41,699 bases of DNA, taken from Carboxylicivirga marina (GTDB taxonomy: Bacteria > Bacteroidota > Bacteroidia > Bacteroidales > Marinilabiliaceae). How positions within the stretch are numbered: the first letter of the stretch is position 1; each line of letters begins with the position of its first letter. Below the pieces are notes generated by a model. It worked only from the letters and a program-made list of their open reading frames with translations, ran no database searches and was not told the DNA's origin. Below are positions 10,004 to 19,655 of the stretch, piece after piece. The stretch lies in the NCBI RefSeq assembly GCF_016612505.1, contig NZ_JAENRR010000045.1, forward strand, positions 1 through 41,699. Direction: 5' to 3'. The position numbers and the translations under genes are program-made.

Positions 10004-11857
10004 ATGAAATTGATAACAAAATTAACAATAATAGTGGCAATGCTATTTGCCATATTCTCAACCTCATGCGAAGACATAGGGGTCGGATCACTGGAAAAGC
10101 CCGAAGGTGAAGATGTCACTATTGATACCATTTTTTCTTCTGCCGAATATGCCGAGCGTGTGTTGTGGTATTCCTATAAATCATTACGTTCAGGCATTAC
10201 CCGTGCAAATAAGAATCAGGGTATTGGATTTTCGCTTCAGTCAGACATTACAGACCTCTCTCATAGTTTTTCTAGTTGGACTGGAGCCTATAAATTTTAC
10301 TATTCAGGTGCATTGAATTCAGCTAACGCTATAACAAATGTCTATTCACGGCCATCAGTAATACACCCTTATGTAGATATGCCGAATAAGGGCGTAATAA
10401 CCTTTAAGGCGATACGTAATTGTTATACGATGATAGAACACGTCCATAAAGTGCCGGATATGGAAGAAGAGGAGAAGGCGCGATTGAGAGCAGAGGCGAG
10501 AACGCTTATTGCTTATAATATGATGGAATTATTTCGTAACTACGGTGGTATACCTTGGGTTGGTAAAGTATATTCCCCTGATGATGACTTTATAAATCCG
10601 CGTTTGACGGTTGAAGCAACGGTGGATTCTATTGTTGGATTACTTGATACCGCAATACCTGATTTACCATGGGCTATTCCGGAAAGTGAAATAAGCAATT
10701 GGGCAGGTCGTTTTACACAAGCCGGTGCCATGGCCTTAAAAACCCGTTTATTACTTTTTGCTGCCAGTCCGCTTTTTAATAGCGATCAACCCTACTTGAA
10801 CGGTGAAGCTGCAGATAAAAATTACACCTGGTATGGTGATTATCAGCAAAACCGTTGGCAAAGGGCTGCCGATGCCGCAAAAGCACTGATAGATAAAATG
10901 GAAGCACAAGGTGGCTATGCATTAGAAATGCCGGCTACCGAGGACGTGTGGGGCTATAGAGAGGCTTATCAAAAGGCTTTTTTCAGCCGACGTAGTTCAG
11001 AGGTGTTGATTAGTGTTCGTGATGGATATACCGGTCCAGGGAGATGGGAGGATGCTATTTATGCCATTAACCTGAATTACGGAGGAGGTACCTGTACCAA
11101 TGAGTATATGCGTATGTTTCCCATGGCTAATGGTACGCCTATAAGCGATCCGTCTTCCGGATGGGATGAATCCATTGATCCTTTAGGTTGTGAAGGAAGT
11201 GGGGCTGCCCGTCAATACAGTCGCGATCCCCGTTTGTATGAAACCATGCAATGTGTGGATGATACCTGGGCAGGAGAGCAAATTGAAAACTGGAAGAATA
11301 AACAGGGTGCCTGGGCTAAACACGTTAAAGGTCCTCGTAGAAATCTTTCTTCAGGAAGTACAGTGATTCGCAAATTTATTCCCGGATTTAACTCAGGTAT
11401 CCCGGTAAAAGAACACCATTTCCCATACATGCGTATTCCTGAAATCTATTTGTCCTACGCCGAGGCCATGAATGAATTAGACAATCAGTCAGAAGCCTAT
11501 ACCTATATCAATAAAGTGAGAAACAGGGTAGGCTTGAAAAATATCGAAGAGGTGGGTAGCTGGAGTAGAGAAACCCTTCGTGATCAAATTTTGACAGAAC
11601 GAGCTTGTGAGTTTGGTTTTGAGCAAGTACGATGGTTTGATATGACGCGTCATAAACTAACCGCTGCATTTGAAGAACAATTACATAATGTATTGATACA
11701 AAAGAATGCGGATGGTACTTATTCATACACTTATCCAGCGATTGAAACCTACAGTCGAGCTTGGTGGTCAAACTTTGATAGAAAATGGTTCTTGCAGCCA
11801 TTCCCGGTTGATGAAGTTCAAAAAGGTTATGGTTTAATTCAGAATCCCGGATGGTAA
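10004..11857 (+). CDS. SusD/RagB-like glycan-binding lipoprotein 1
   Basis: This is the surface-exposed lid of the SusC1 transporter. The 617-residue protein begins with a lipoprotein signal (MKLITKLTIIVAMLFAIFSTSC) whose cysteine would be lipidated. The body shows the SusD helical TPR scaffold (LIAYNMMELFRNYGGIPWV and EIYLSYAEAMNEL) and the typical ending with a LQPFPVDEVQ stretch and QNPGW. The segment ERACEFGFEQVRWFDMTRH is a family hallmark near the C terminus. It lies 11 bases after susC1 and 39 bases before susC2, so the two pairs are probably co-transcribed. Confidence 0.95.
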   Translation: MKLITKLTIIVAMLFAIFSTSCEDIGVGSLEKPEGEDVTIDTIFSSAEYAERVLWYSYKSLRSGITRANKNQGIGFSLQSDITDLSHSFSSWTGAYKFYYSGALNSANAITNVYSRPSVIHPYVDMPNKGVITFKAIRNCYTMIEHVHKVPDMEEEEKARLRAEARTLIAYNMMELFRNYGGIPWVGKVYSPDDDFINPRLTVEATVDSIVGLLDTAIPDLPWAIPESEISNWAGRFTQAGAMALKTRLLLFAASPLFNSDQPYLNGEAADKNYTWYGDYQQNRWQRAADAAKALIDKMEAQGGYALEMPATEDVWGYREAYQKAFFSRRSSEVLISVRDGYTGPGRWEDAIYAINLNYGGGTCTNEYMRMFPMANGTPISDPSSGWDESIDPLGCEGSGAARQYSRDPRLYETMQCVDDTWAGEQIENWKNKQGAWAKHVKGPRRNLSSGSTVIRKFIPGFNSGIPVKEHHFPYMRIPEIYLSYAEAMNELDNQSEAYTYINKVRNRVGLKNIEEVGSWSRETLRDQILTERACEFGFEQVRWFDMTRHKLTAAFEEQLHNVLIQKNADGTYSYTYPAIETYSRAWWSNFDRKWFLQPFPVDEVQKGYGLIQNPGW

Positions 11858-11896
11858 TGCCGTTTAAGGTATGTTAAATAGAAAAATATTGAGTAT

Positions 11897-14710
11897 ATGA
11901 TTAAAAAATATATAAACCGAGTACTATTTGTATCTCTCGCTAGCTTACTGATGCTTGTGCAAACTTTTGCTCAGGAGTCAGACTCAACTGCAGTGAATTT
12001 AGGATACGATATAAGGGTAGCAGCAGATGAATCTGCCGTTGCCGTAGGAATAGCAAGTGCCAAGGATTTATCGAAATATTTTGCAATTAACCCAAGCAAT
12101 GCACTATATGGGCAAATACCGGGATTAACGGTATTACAAAATGGTGGTGACTTCTGGAGTAGTGAATCGGCTTCTATGTTTGTAAGAGGTCAGGCAAACC
12201 TTGATAATACATCGGCTCCTTTAGTGTTAATAGATGGTTTTGAGAGGAAGCTTTCAACCATTACAGTGGAGGAAATTGAAAGTGTAACGGTATTGAAGGA
12301 TGCCGGTGCAACCGCGATATATGGTCAACGTGGTGCTAATGGTGTAATCGTAATCACTACCAAAAGAGGTAAAAATGAAGGCATGAAGGTGGATATTTCG
12401 TATGAATATAGTACGAATGAACCTTTTCGCATGCCAACAATGATGGACGCCTATGGGTACGCCAGTGCCATGAATGAGGCACTGGAATTAGATGGACAAG
12501 CGCACCTCTATTCAAAAGAACAATTGGATGCCTATAAAAATGGAATGTATCCCGAATACTATCCCAATGTAAACTGGACCGATGAAGTAATGCGCAACAC
12601 CGGTTTTGTGCATAATTTTAATACAACCTTTCGGGGAGGTACTAATAAAACAAAATACTATGTAGCCATTAACTACATGGATGGTGAAGGCTTATTAAAG
12701 CAAGACCGTAACCGGGAGAATTATTCAACCCAGTTAAACTACAGGAGAGCCAATTTAAGAAGCAACCTGGATATTCAACTGACAGGTACTACGCAAATGA
12801 AGTTTAATTTGGCGGGACGTATTTCCGGAATAAACCAACCCGGCAAAGCAAATTCCGAAAATATAATGTCGCTGATTACAGGAACTCCTGCCAATGCTTT
12901 TCCTGTTCAATATGCAGATGGTAGTTGGGGAGGTTCTGGCATTTATAAGGAAAATCCTGTGGCGGATATCAATCAAACAGGATACGGGACTGGGCACGAG
13001 CGAACCTTATATGCTGACCTTACTTTAATTCAGGATTTAAGTGCGATTACGGAGGGCCTGTCCCTTTCTGCTGCCGTTTCATTTGATAATAACGTAATTT
13101 ATTGGGACCAAAAGACGAAAAATTATGCTTATGTCCATCGTACAGCTGATATTGATGAAATAACTGGACAGTTATATAACTTTACATCTAATTCTTATGG
13201 AGAGAATACGCCTTTGGCCTATGGAACAGCTTTTGGAGGTCAAAACAGAAGGAATGATGTTATTATTAAGGCAAATTATGATCAGGTATGGGGCAAACAT
13301 AAACTGAATGCATTGGCCTTATTTCATGCAGATAATGAGGTAGGTTATGGTAAAGATCTAACTTTTAACCGTATAAACTATGCCGGTCAATTCAATTATT
13401 CTTTCGATAAAAAATACCTGGCCGGATTATCTCTGTCGTATAGTGGTAATAACATTCTGTCTGAGAATAACCGTTTTCATTTCTATCCGGCTTTATCTTT
13501 GGGATGGATGCTTTCAAACGAAAACTTCTTAAAGGATGTGAGTGCGATAAATAGCTTAAAGTTAAGAACCTCTGTTGGTTTATCTGGTCTTGAACCAGGT
13601 GTGCCTTATCTGCACTTACCAAGTTATGGAGACGGACAAAATTATTATTTTACAGATAATAATGATGGTAACTCTGGCCTTCAGGAAAACAGAAGAGCCA
13701 ACCCGGATATTAAACCTGAAAAAAGTTTAATGACCAATATTGGATTGGATGCTAATTTATTTGGCAAACTTAGTTTAAACATAGATGCTTTTTATGAAGA
13801 AAGAAGCCAAATATTGGTTTCCGAAGCCAGTTCAACATCTAAAGTTATTGGTGTTCCTGCTACATTAGTGTCCGATGGTATTGTTGAAAATAAAGGATTT
13901 GAATTAGGTGCTTTATGGCAAGATAATATTGGCGATTTTTCATATTCTATTGGCGCTCAATATTCATTAGCGAAGAATAAAATCATCGAACAAAATGAAG
14001 TGTTTCGTGAGTGGGATCATTTAAAACGCACGGGTCATTCGGTAGATCAACAGTTTGGTTTGCTGGACGACGGTTTCTGGGGTGTTAACGATGGACTTAA
14101 TGGCGTGGATAACATATCTCCCGATGGGATTGAATATACCTATACTTCCGTGTTAAAGCCGGGAGATGTGAAATATGTGGATAAAAACGGAGATAATAAA
14201 ATTGATGAATTTGACATGGTGGCCATTGGCAAAAGCTGGTTGCCCGAAGTGTACTATTCTTTTACATTGGGTGCAGAGTATAAGGGGATTGGTTTTAATG
14301 CCATTCTGCAAGGTGCTTCAAATGTTACCACAATGTTGAACACGCCGGGTGTTTACTGGCCTTTGTATAATAACAATAATATTTCAACATTTTCTAATGA
14401 CCGGTGGACGCCTGAGACAGCCACTACCGCTACCTTACCGAGGTTAAGCCCTGAAGAGAATATGAATAACTACCGGGCCAGCACTGTATGGCAGCGCGAT
14501 GCGTCTTTTTTGAAACTACGTACGATTGAATTATACTACCATTTGCCTGAAAGTATAGTAAATAAGGTAAAGCTGAAGAGAGCCAAAGTATTTTTCAGAG
14601 GTATGAATTTGCTTTCTTTTGATGATTTTGAAATGATGGATCCGGAACAAACTAAGCTTGTGTATCCAACGCTGAAATCATATAACATAGGTTTAAGTGT
14701 AGGATTTTAA
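11897..14710 (+). CDS. SusC-like TonB-dependent transporter 2, lacking the N-terminal sandwich
   Basis: This 937-residue SusC homologue has a signal peptide (to about residue 26, ending TFAQ) followed within ~40 residues by the plug domain: NALYGQIPGLTVLQNGG, then a VEEIESVTVLKDAGATAIYGQRG stretch with ITTKRGK. The carboxypeptidase-regulatory-like domain and the DEVVV linker of SusC1 are absent, making it about 110 residues shorter. The barrel seems complete and ends in phenylalanine (NIGLSVGF). It is paired with SusD2, which starts 7 bases after its stop. It probably imports a second type of fragment from the same polymer, or is a diverged duplicate. I cannot tell which from sequence alone. 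Confidence 0.94.
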   Translation: MIKKYINRVLFVSLASLLMLVQTFAQESDSTAVNLGYDIRVAADESAVAVGIASAKDLSKYFAINPSNALYGQIPGLTVLQNGGDFWSSESASMFVRGQANLDNTSAPLVLIDGFERKLSTITVEEIESVTVLKDAGATAIYGQRGANGVIVITTKRGKNEGMKVDISYEYSTNEPFRMPTMMDAYGYASAMNEALELDGQAHLYSKEQLDAYKNGMYPEYYPNVNWTDEVMRNTGFVHNFNTTFRGGTNKTKYYVAINYMDGEGLLKQDRNRENYSTQLNYRRANLRSNLDIQLTGTTQMKFNLAGRISGINQPGKANSENIMSLITGTPANAFPVQYADGSWGGSGIYKENPVADINQTGYGTGHERTLYADLTLIQDLSAITEGLSLSAAVSFDNNVIYWDQKTKNYAYVHRTADIDEITGQLYNFTSNSYGENTPLAYGTAFGGQNRRNDVIIKANYDQVWGKHKLNALALFHADNEVGYGKDLTFNRINYAGQFNYSFDKKYLAGLSLSYSGNNILSENNRFHFYPALSLGWMLSNENFLKDVSAINSLKLRTSVGLSGLEPGVPYLHLPSYGDGQNYYFTDNNDGNSGLQENRRANPDIKPEKSLMTNIGLDANLFGKLSLNIDAFYEERSQILVSEASSTSKVIGVPATLVSDGIVENKGFELGALWQDNIGDFSYSIGAQYSLAKNKIIEQNEVFREWDHLKRTGHSVDQQFGLLDDGFWGVNDGLNGVDNISPDGIEYTYTSVLKPGDVKYVDKNGDNKIDEFDMVAIGKSWLPEVYYSFTLGAEYKGIGFNAILQGASNVTTMLNTPGVYWPLYNNNNISTFSNDRWTPETATTATLPRLSPEENMNNYRASTVWQRDASFLKLRTIELYYHLPESIVNKVKLKRAKVFFRGMNLLSFDDFEMMDPEQTKLVYPTLKSYNIGLSVGF

Positions 14711-14717
14711 TTAAAAA

Positions 14718-16463
14718 ATGGTAGACATGATAAGAAATATAATAATATCAATTTTGCTGGTCACCGCTATCACGGGCTGCGATGATTTTCTGGATTATTC
14801 AGAACATACATTTTATGATAATTCGGAGGATATCTTTTCTCATTTTGGCAGAACGAGAGGTTTTTTAACGGATATCTATAATAGGCTGCCGGATGATTAT
14901 AGTAGTGTGGGTGATGCCATGCGCTCAGCAGCAAGCGATGAAGCCGAGTATGTAAAACAGGGTTCTGCTATCCATAATTTTAACAATGGACAATGGAGTT
15001 CCAGTAATGCACCGGATAATAATTGGTCAAATTTCTATGCAGGAATTCGCTCGGTTAATTTATTCCTGGATCAGATTGAAGGTAGAACCTTTGACGATTA
15101 CAAATACAATGAAGACTATGAGGATGAAATGGCGCGATTTAGCATGTTTCCTTATGAAGCACGTTTCCTGAGAGCATTCTTTTACTTTGAACTGGCTAAA
15201 CGTTATGGGGATATTCCCATGCTACAAGGCGTGGTCAATGATGTAGGTGAGGTCAATTCGATCCCGCGTTCCGACTTTGAAGATGTAATCACTTTTATCG
15301 TGAGTGAATGCGACGCTATCAAAGATGAATTACCGCTTACCTGGGCAGCTGAGAATGTGGTGTACCAGGAAACGGGCCGTGTTACACGTGGAGCTGTGCA
15401 AGCTTTAAAGGTAAGAGCATTGTTATATGCTGCCAGTCCTTTGCATAACACCTTAAATGATCTGAGCAAGTGGGAAGCTGCAGCCAGTGCTGCTAATGAG
15501 TTCTTAAGTAATCCTGATTTTCCCTATAGTTTTGATAGCCAATACTACAACAGTAATAATATGGCTGCGGGTGTATTTAACAACCGTGCAAGTGCTGAAT
15601 TGATTTTTGAAAGAAGACAAGGAACTTCCAACAGTTTTGAAAAGGGTAATGAACCAATGGGTTTAGAAGGGGCTAATGGAAAAGCCACTTGTCCAAGTCA
15701 AAATTTGGTGGATGCTTATCAAACAAGTGATGGTTACGATGTAGTTCTGACTAATGGCGTTTGGTCAGCGGGTGCAAGTACCGTTTTCAACCCTGCTAAC
15801 CCATACGATAACCGCGATCCTCGTCTGTTACAGTCCATCATTGTGAACGGAAAAAAATGGAAAGGCACCACTATTGAAACTTTTACTGGAGGGGCGCATG
15901 GTCTGCCAAAGGCTGATGCAACACCAACCGGTTATTATTTGAAAAAATATGTGCGTCAGGATATAAACATATATGGAAGTAATGCGAACACTAAAGAACA
16001 TATGTGGGTAATTTTCCGTAAGGCCGAGATATACTTAGCTATGGCCGAAGCCTTAAATGAAGCGTATGGACCTACTACTGTGCCTGGTGGATTTATGATG
16101 GATGCTACAGCTGCATTGAATGCTGTCAGAACCAGGCCTGCTGTTGGCATGCCTGAGTTATCCGGGCTTACACAAGAAGCGTTACGTTCTGCAATTATCC
16201 GTGAGCGTCAGGTAGAACTTGCTTTCGAAGACCATCGCTTCTGGGACCTTCGTCGCTGGAGGTTATTTGATAACGGTAATCCTAACAAAGTTACAGAGGA
16301 TGTATATGGCATTAAAATCACTGGTGACGGTACTTTCACTTATGAGAAAGTGCTAGTGGACAATCGTATTTGGGATGATAAGATGTACTTGTACCCAATC
16401 CCTTATAATGAAACACAACTGAACCCAAACCTTGGTGGTGAAAACCAAAATCCGGGTTGGTAG
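14718..16463 (+). CDS. SusD/RagB-like glycan-binding lipoprotein 2
   Basis: This partner of SusC2 has 581 residues with a lipoprotein signal ending VTAITGC. The start could equally be the ATG at 14727, which gives a cleaner signal peptide (MIRNIIISILLV). Family features include PYEARFLRAFFYFELAKRYG with GDIPML, the IFRKAEIYLAMAEALNEA helix, the RERQVELAFEDHRFWDLRRW signature and the NQNPGW ending. It differs clearly from SusD1, so the pair is not a recent tandem duplication. It is followed 25 bases later by the fibronectin-type surface protein. Confidence 0.94.
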   Translation: MVDMIRNIIISILLVTAITGCDDFLDYSEHTFYDNSEDIFSHFGRTRGFLTDIYNRLPDDYSSVGDAMRSAASDEAEYVKQGSAIHNFNNGQWSSSNAPDNNWSNFYAGIRSVNLFLDQIEGRTFDDYKYNEDYEDEMARFSMFPYEARFLRAFFYFELAKRYGDIPMLQGVVNDVGEVNSIPRSDFEDVITFIVSECDAIKDELPLTWAAENVVYQETGRVTRGAVQALKVRALLYAASPLHNTLNDLSKWEAAASAANEFLSNPDFPYSFDSQYYNSNNMAAGVFNNRASAELIFERRQGTSNSFEKGNEPMGLEGANGKATCPSQNLVDAYQTSDGYDVVLTNGVWSAGASTVFNPANPYDNRDPRLLQSIIVNGKKWKGTTIETFTGGAHGLPKADATPTGYYLKKYVRQDINIYGSNANTKEHMWVIFRKAEIYLAMAEALNEAYGPTTVPGGFMMDATAALNAVRTRPAVGMPELSGLTQEALRSAIIRERQVELAFEDHRFWDLRRWRLFDNGNPNKVTEDVYGIKITGDGTFTYEKVLVDNRIWDDKMYLYPIPYNETQLNPNLGGENQNPGW

Positions 16464-16488
16464 TTTTGCAATTTAAAACATTTAGACG

Positions 16489-17784
16489 ATGAAAATATAT
16501 AAACATATAATTTTATACCTGCTTGCAGCCATTTTGCTTGGTGCAGGTTGTAACGATGGGTATGATGCAGGAGAATTTGAAGTAGATGAAAGTTTGCAAC
16601 CAAAGGCCAGAACAGATGCACCAGATGCACCTTCAGCAGTACTTGCTTCTTACGATGAGTATTGCGATAAAGTGGTGGTATCATGGGAAGCAACCATACG
16701 CACCTCAGCCTACGACCTATATAAGAATGGTGTGGTGTTTGCACAAGGCCTTACAGATACCTTTTATGTAGATAATGATGCCTTGTTGGTTGATACTGAG
16801 TACAGCGTTTATGCAAAAAATCACAATGGCGATTCGGAAAGTGCCGGAATGACTGTGGGCCGAATGGCAGGAGTACCTCCAACACCTGTTAACTTTAATG
16901 CAACAAGTGGAGCATATGATAGTAAAGTGGAGCTGTCGTGGGATCCTGTAGATTACGCATTGTACTATGTAGTGAAACGTGAGGGTGTTGTACTTAACGA
17001 CAGAGTGGTAGGAACTACCTTTTTGGATAACGTAAATGCACCTACTACCGAAACAGAGTACAGTATGTACGCTGTTGGTAATTGTGGAGAATCAGCACCT
17101 GTTGTTACAACCGGGTATGCAGACCCTTTAATTGCCTTCCGTTTTCCTGTTAACGAGACTTTTGATGGTTATAGTGTGGGCTATGATCTGTCTTCAACGG
17201 ATATGTTTCAGCATTTTTTCCACTGGGATATGACCGGAGGTCCGGGTAGTTTTAAAGTGTCGGATGATACTTCGGTGAGTGGTGCCAAATGTGCAAAGGC
17301 TGTGTATAATGATGTTACGGGAAATGCAAGTGCTGAGGGTAATATAGAGATTATTTGCAAAAACTTTGATTTGTTAGAAGGACAACGTTACCGAATAAGT
17401 TATCGACTAAAATGTACAGTAAAAACGCAAATGTTTCTTGCGGTAGATAAAGATGGTAGTGGTAATATAAATAAGGCAGATGGGGAGGAAAGTTATCTGT
17501 TACCAACATGGATAAACCCCAAAGGCAATGGTTTAGGTATTCAGATGGCAGCAAAACCCGAGTGGACGGAAGTTTCTTATGAATTCCCGGCTACCGGAGT
17601 AAATACCAAAGCGAATTTTGATCCTGATCCTGTTGTCGAAGGATGGGTGCCGGCTACAATACAGGCAGGCCAAACGAACCCTTTGATTCAGATTAAATAC
17701 TATTTACCAACAGGTGCGGGGCCTAATGGTGAGTATCCACCGATCTATATTGATGATTTAATGATCGAACTCATCTCGGAATAA
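16489..17784 (+). CDS. Surface glycan-binding lipoprotein with FN3-like domains
   Basis: This 431-residue protein occupies the position where PULs place a SusE/F-type or SGBP lipoprotein. The lipobox is LGAGC with Cys21. Residues ~42-125 and ~128-205 look like two fibronectin type III or Ig-like repeats (KVVVSWEATIRTSAYDLYKNG and KVELSWDPVDYALYYVVKREG are clearly related). Residues ~210-431 form a jelly-roll-like region (NETFDGYSVGYDL near its start, PPIYIDDLMIEL at its end), probably the carbohydrate-binding part. It also contains a calcium-loop-like DKDGSGNINKADG. It has no catalytic motif. It would sit on the cell surface and hand polymer to the SusCD complexes. The exact ligand cannot be read from sequence. 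A strong hairpin follows 15 bases after its stop. Confidence 0.82.
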   Translation: MKIYKHIILYLLAAILLGAGCNDGYDAGEFEVDESLQPKARTDAPDAPSAVLASYDEYCDKVVVSWEATIRTSAYDLYKNGVVFAQGLTDTFYVDNDALLVDTEYSVYAKNHNGDSESAGMTVGRMAGVPPTPVNFNATSGAYDSKVELSWDPVDYALYYVVKREGVVLNDRVVGTTFLDNVNAPTTETEYSMYAVGNCGESAPVVTTGYADPLIAFRFPVNETFDGYSVGYDLSSTDMFQHFFHWDMTGGPGSFKVSDDTSVSGAKCAKAVYNDVTGNASAEGNIEIICKNFDLLEGQRYRISYRLKCTVKTQMFLAVDKDGSGNINKADGEESYLLPTWINPKGNGLGIQMAAKPEWTEVSYEFPATGVNTKANFDPDPVVEGWVPATIQAGQTNPLIQIKYYLPTGAGPNGEYPPIYIDDLMIELISE

Positions 17785-17799
17785 TTAGTAATGGCCGAT

Positions 17800-17842
17800 A
17801 AAAATCAATTGGTATCCCTTTATGGGGTGCTAATTGATTTTT
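17800..17842 (+). terminator. Long hairpin: terminator or attenuator between transport and enzyme genes
   Basis: AAAAATCAATTGGTATCCC (17800-17818) pairs with 17824-17842 over 19 positions, including three G-T wobbles, around a 5-base loop. The 3' arm ends in a T-rich run. It lies between the surface-protein gene and the first enzyme gene, so it may lower transcription of the enzymes relative to susCD, or protect the 3' end of the upstream mRNA. Confidence 0.7.
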
Positions 17843-17881
17843 ATTTCATTGGCCGATTAAAAAATATACACTGAAGGTGCA

Positions 17882-19510
17882 ATGAAAAGAATTAAACAAT
17901 TATTAATTTTTAGTGTGGGCTTAACGGCAAGTCTGATTATGAATTCCTGTAATCCTGCAACCCGAACAGAAAAAGCGGATGCAGTATTACCTGTTATACC
18001 CCTGCCCGATAAGACTATTGCTTATGAAGGATCTTTTGTTTTAGATGCTTCAACGCAAATAATTACATCATCCGAAGAGCAGAAAAAGGTTGCTCTTTGG
18101 TTTACCAAAGAACTGCAAAAGCAGTATGACTTGACTTGTCAAATCGTTAGTTCATCAGAAAAAGAAAATTCAATTCTATTAAAATATGATGAGTTATTGG
18201 ATGATGAAGCGTATGCTCTGGATATTTACGAAAATAATATATCCATTAAAGCCTCTTCTGAAGCAGGATACTTTTATGCCTTTCAGAGCCTCTTGCAACT
18301 GGCACCGGTTACCAAAGAAAAAGTTGAGGTATCAGAAGTGAAAATAAGTCAGGTGAGCATTACCGACAAACCTACCTATCAGTGGAGAGGGCTTATGCTC
18401 GATATTTCCCGACATTTTTTTGGACCATCATCCATAAAACAGTTAATTGATCAGATGGCTGCCCAAAAAATGAACAGGCTGCATTTGCACCTGACGGATG
18501 ATCCGGGATGGCGAATAGAGATTAAAGAATACCCTAAGCTACATGAAATTGGCTCACGTGGGGATCGCTCAAACACCAATGGCCCTTGCATGTATTTGAG
18601 CGAAAAAGAAGCAAGGGAAATTACAGCATATGCTAATGAAAGGCAGATAATGATCATTCCTGAAGTGGATATACCAGGCCATTCAGGAGCCATTGAAAGA
18701 GCTTATCCTGAATTTAGTGGCGGTAACAATACCCTCAATGTAGCCAATGAAGAGGCGGTTAAAATGATCGAAACTGTAATTATTCGCTTGTCTGAGTTGT
18801 TTAATACACCCTATGTTCATTATGGAGGCGATGAAGTACGAAAACATAATTGGAACGGAAGAGCGGATATGCGCGCTAAAATGAACGAACTGGGTCTGAA
18901 AAATCAACATGAACTGGAAGGTTGGTTTGACAGAAGAATGGCCAATTTTATTGTAGAATCAGGATTGAAGCCTATTGCTTGGGATGAAGCCTGTGGTTTT
19001 GATGTCAATAAGAACACCATTATACAATGGTGGCGCTGCCGACATCCTAAGGTATTAAGGTCCGCCACAAAAAAAGACTACCAGGTAATTATTTCACCTG
19101 CTGACTATTCTTACCTGGACTATCCACAGGATTTTAAAGAGGGAGGTGCCAATTGGGAAGGTTTGGATAACGGGCCAAATTCTTTGGAACTCATTTATAA
19201 GTGGAAGCACATCCCGGATGGCTTTACTCAAAATATGAAGGATAATGTAATTGGTATTGAAGCGGCTCTCTGGACGGAATTTATCTCGTCTCAGAAACGT
19301 TTGGAATATATGGCTTATCCCAGACTATCGGCCATCGCCGAAAAAGCCTGGACAAAAGAAGAAAATATGAACTGGGAATCATTTCAACAAAGGTTAAGCG
19401 AACAGTACAGGAGATATGAAATGGCCGGTATTAACTATCGAATTCCTGATATAGATACTGAAGAACGTAAAAACATTCAACCGGAAGCTTTTGAGGGGCC
19501 TGTGAAGTGA
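17882..19510 (+). CDS. GH20 beta-N-acetylhexosaminidase lipoprotein
   Basis: Family GH20 removes terminal beta-linked GlcNAc or GalNAc by substrate-assisted catalysis. The 542-residue protein has a lipobox (LIMNSC, Cys23), an N-terminal GH20b-like alpha/beta domain (~37-155) and the catalytic barrel (~160-500). The barrel opens with WRGLMLDISRHFF and contains LHLHLTDDPGWRIEIKEYP, IPEVDIPGHSGA and the catalytic pair Asp317-Glu318 in HYGGDEVRKHNW. Length is normal and all key residues are present. The lipid anchor places it on the periplasmic or outer face of the outer membrane. It is the first gene after the 17800 hairpin. Only about 25% of the sequence is visibly shared with the second GH20 at 36821, so the two probably differ in linkage preference. 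Confidence 0.93.
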   Translation: MKRIKQLLIFSVGLTASLIMNSCNPATRTEKADAVLPVIPLPDKTIAYEGSFVLDASTQIITSSEEQKKVALWFTKELQKQYDLTCQIVSSSEKENSILLKYDELLDDEAYALDIYENNISIKASSEAGYFYAFQSLLQLAPVTKEKVEVSEVKISQVSITDKPTYQWRGLMLDISRHFFGPSSIKQLIDQMAAQKMNRLHLHLTDDPGWRIEIKEYPKLHEIGSRGDRSNTNGPCMYLSEKEAREITAYANERQIMIIPEVDIPGHSGAIERAYPEFSGGNNTLNVANEEAVKMIETVIIRLSELFNTPYVHYGGDEVRKHNWNGRADMRAKMNELGLKNQHELEGWFDRRMANFIVESGLKPIAWDEACGFDVNKNTIIQWWRCRHPKVLRSATKKDYQVIISPADYSYLDYPQDFKEGGANWEGLDNGPNSLELIYKWKHIPDGFTQNMKDNVIGIEAALWTEFISSQKRLEYMAYPRLSAIAEKAWTKEENMNWESFQQRLSEQYRRYEMAGINYRIPDIDTEERKNIQPEAFEGPVK

Positions 19511-19562
19511 TTTCATAGGCTTTTAATGAAAATGTATTGAGCCTTGTATTCGTATAAGATTG

Positions 19563-19594
19563 CAGGGAAATTGCTTTTAAAAGCGATTTCCCTG
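19563..19594 (+). terminator. Hairpin after the GH20 gene
   Basis: CAGGGAAATTGC (19563-19574) pairs with GCGATTTCCCTG (19583-19594) with one wobble, around TTTTAAAA. It begins 52 bases after the GH20 stop. No U-run follows, so it may be an mRNA-stabilising or processing hairpin rather than a true terminator. Confidence 0.5.
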
Positions 19595-19655
19595 TATATG
19601 ATTGAGGTGTAATCAGCTGTCGTTTTAAGAACAAATTAGTAATTATTGGAGGTTT

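Noticed and set aside
16461-16468. TAGTTTTG matching the Bacteroidota minus-7 box just before the surface-protein gene
   Set aside because: It overlaps the SusD2 stop codon, has no TTG at the usual distance, and the gene is only 25 bases away in an apparent operon.
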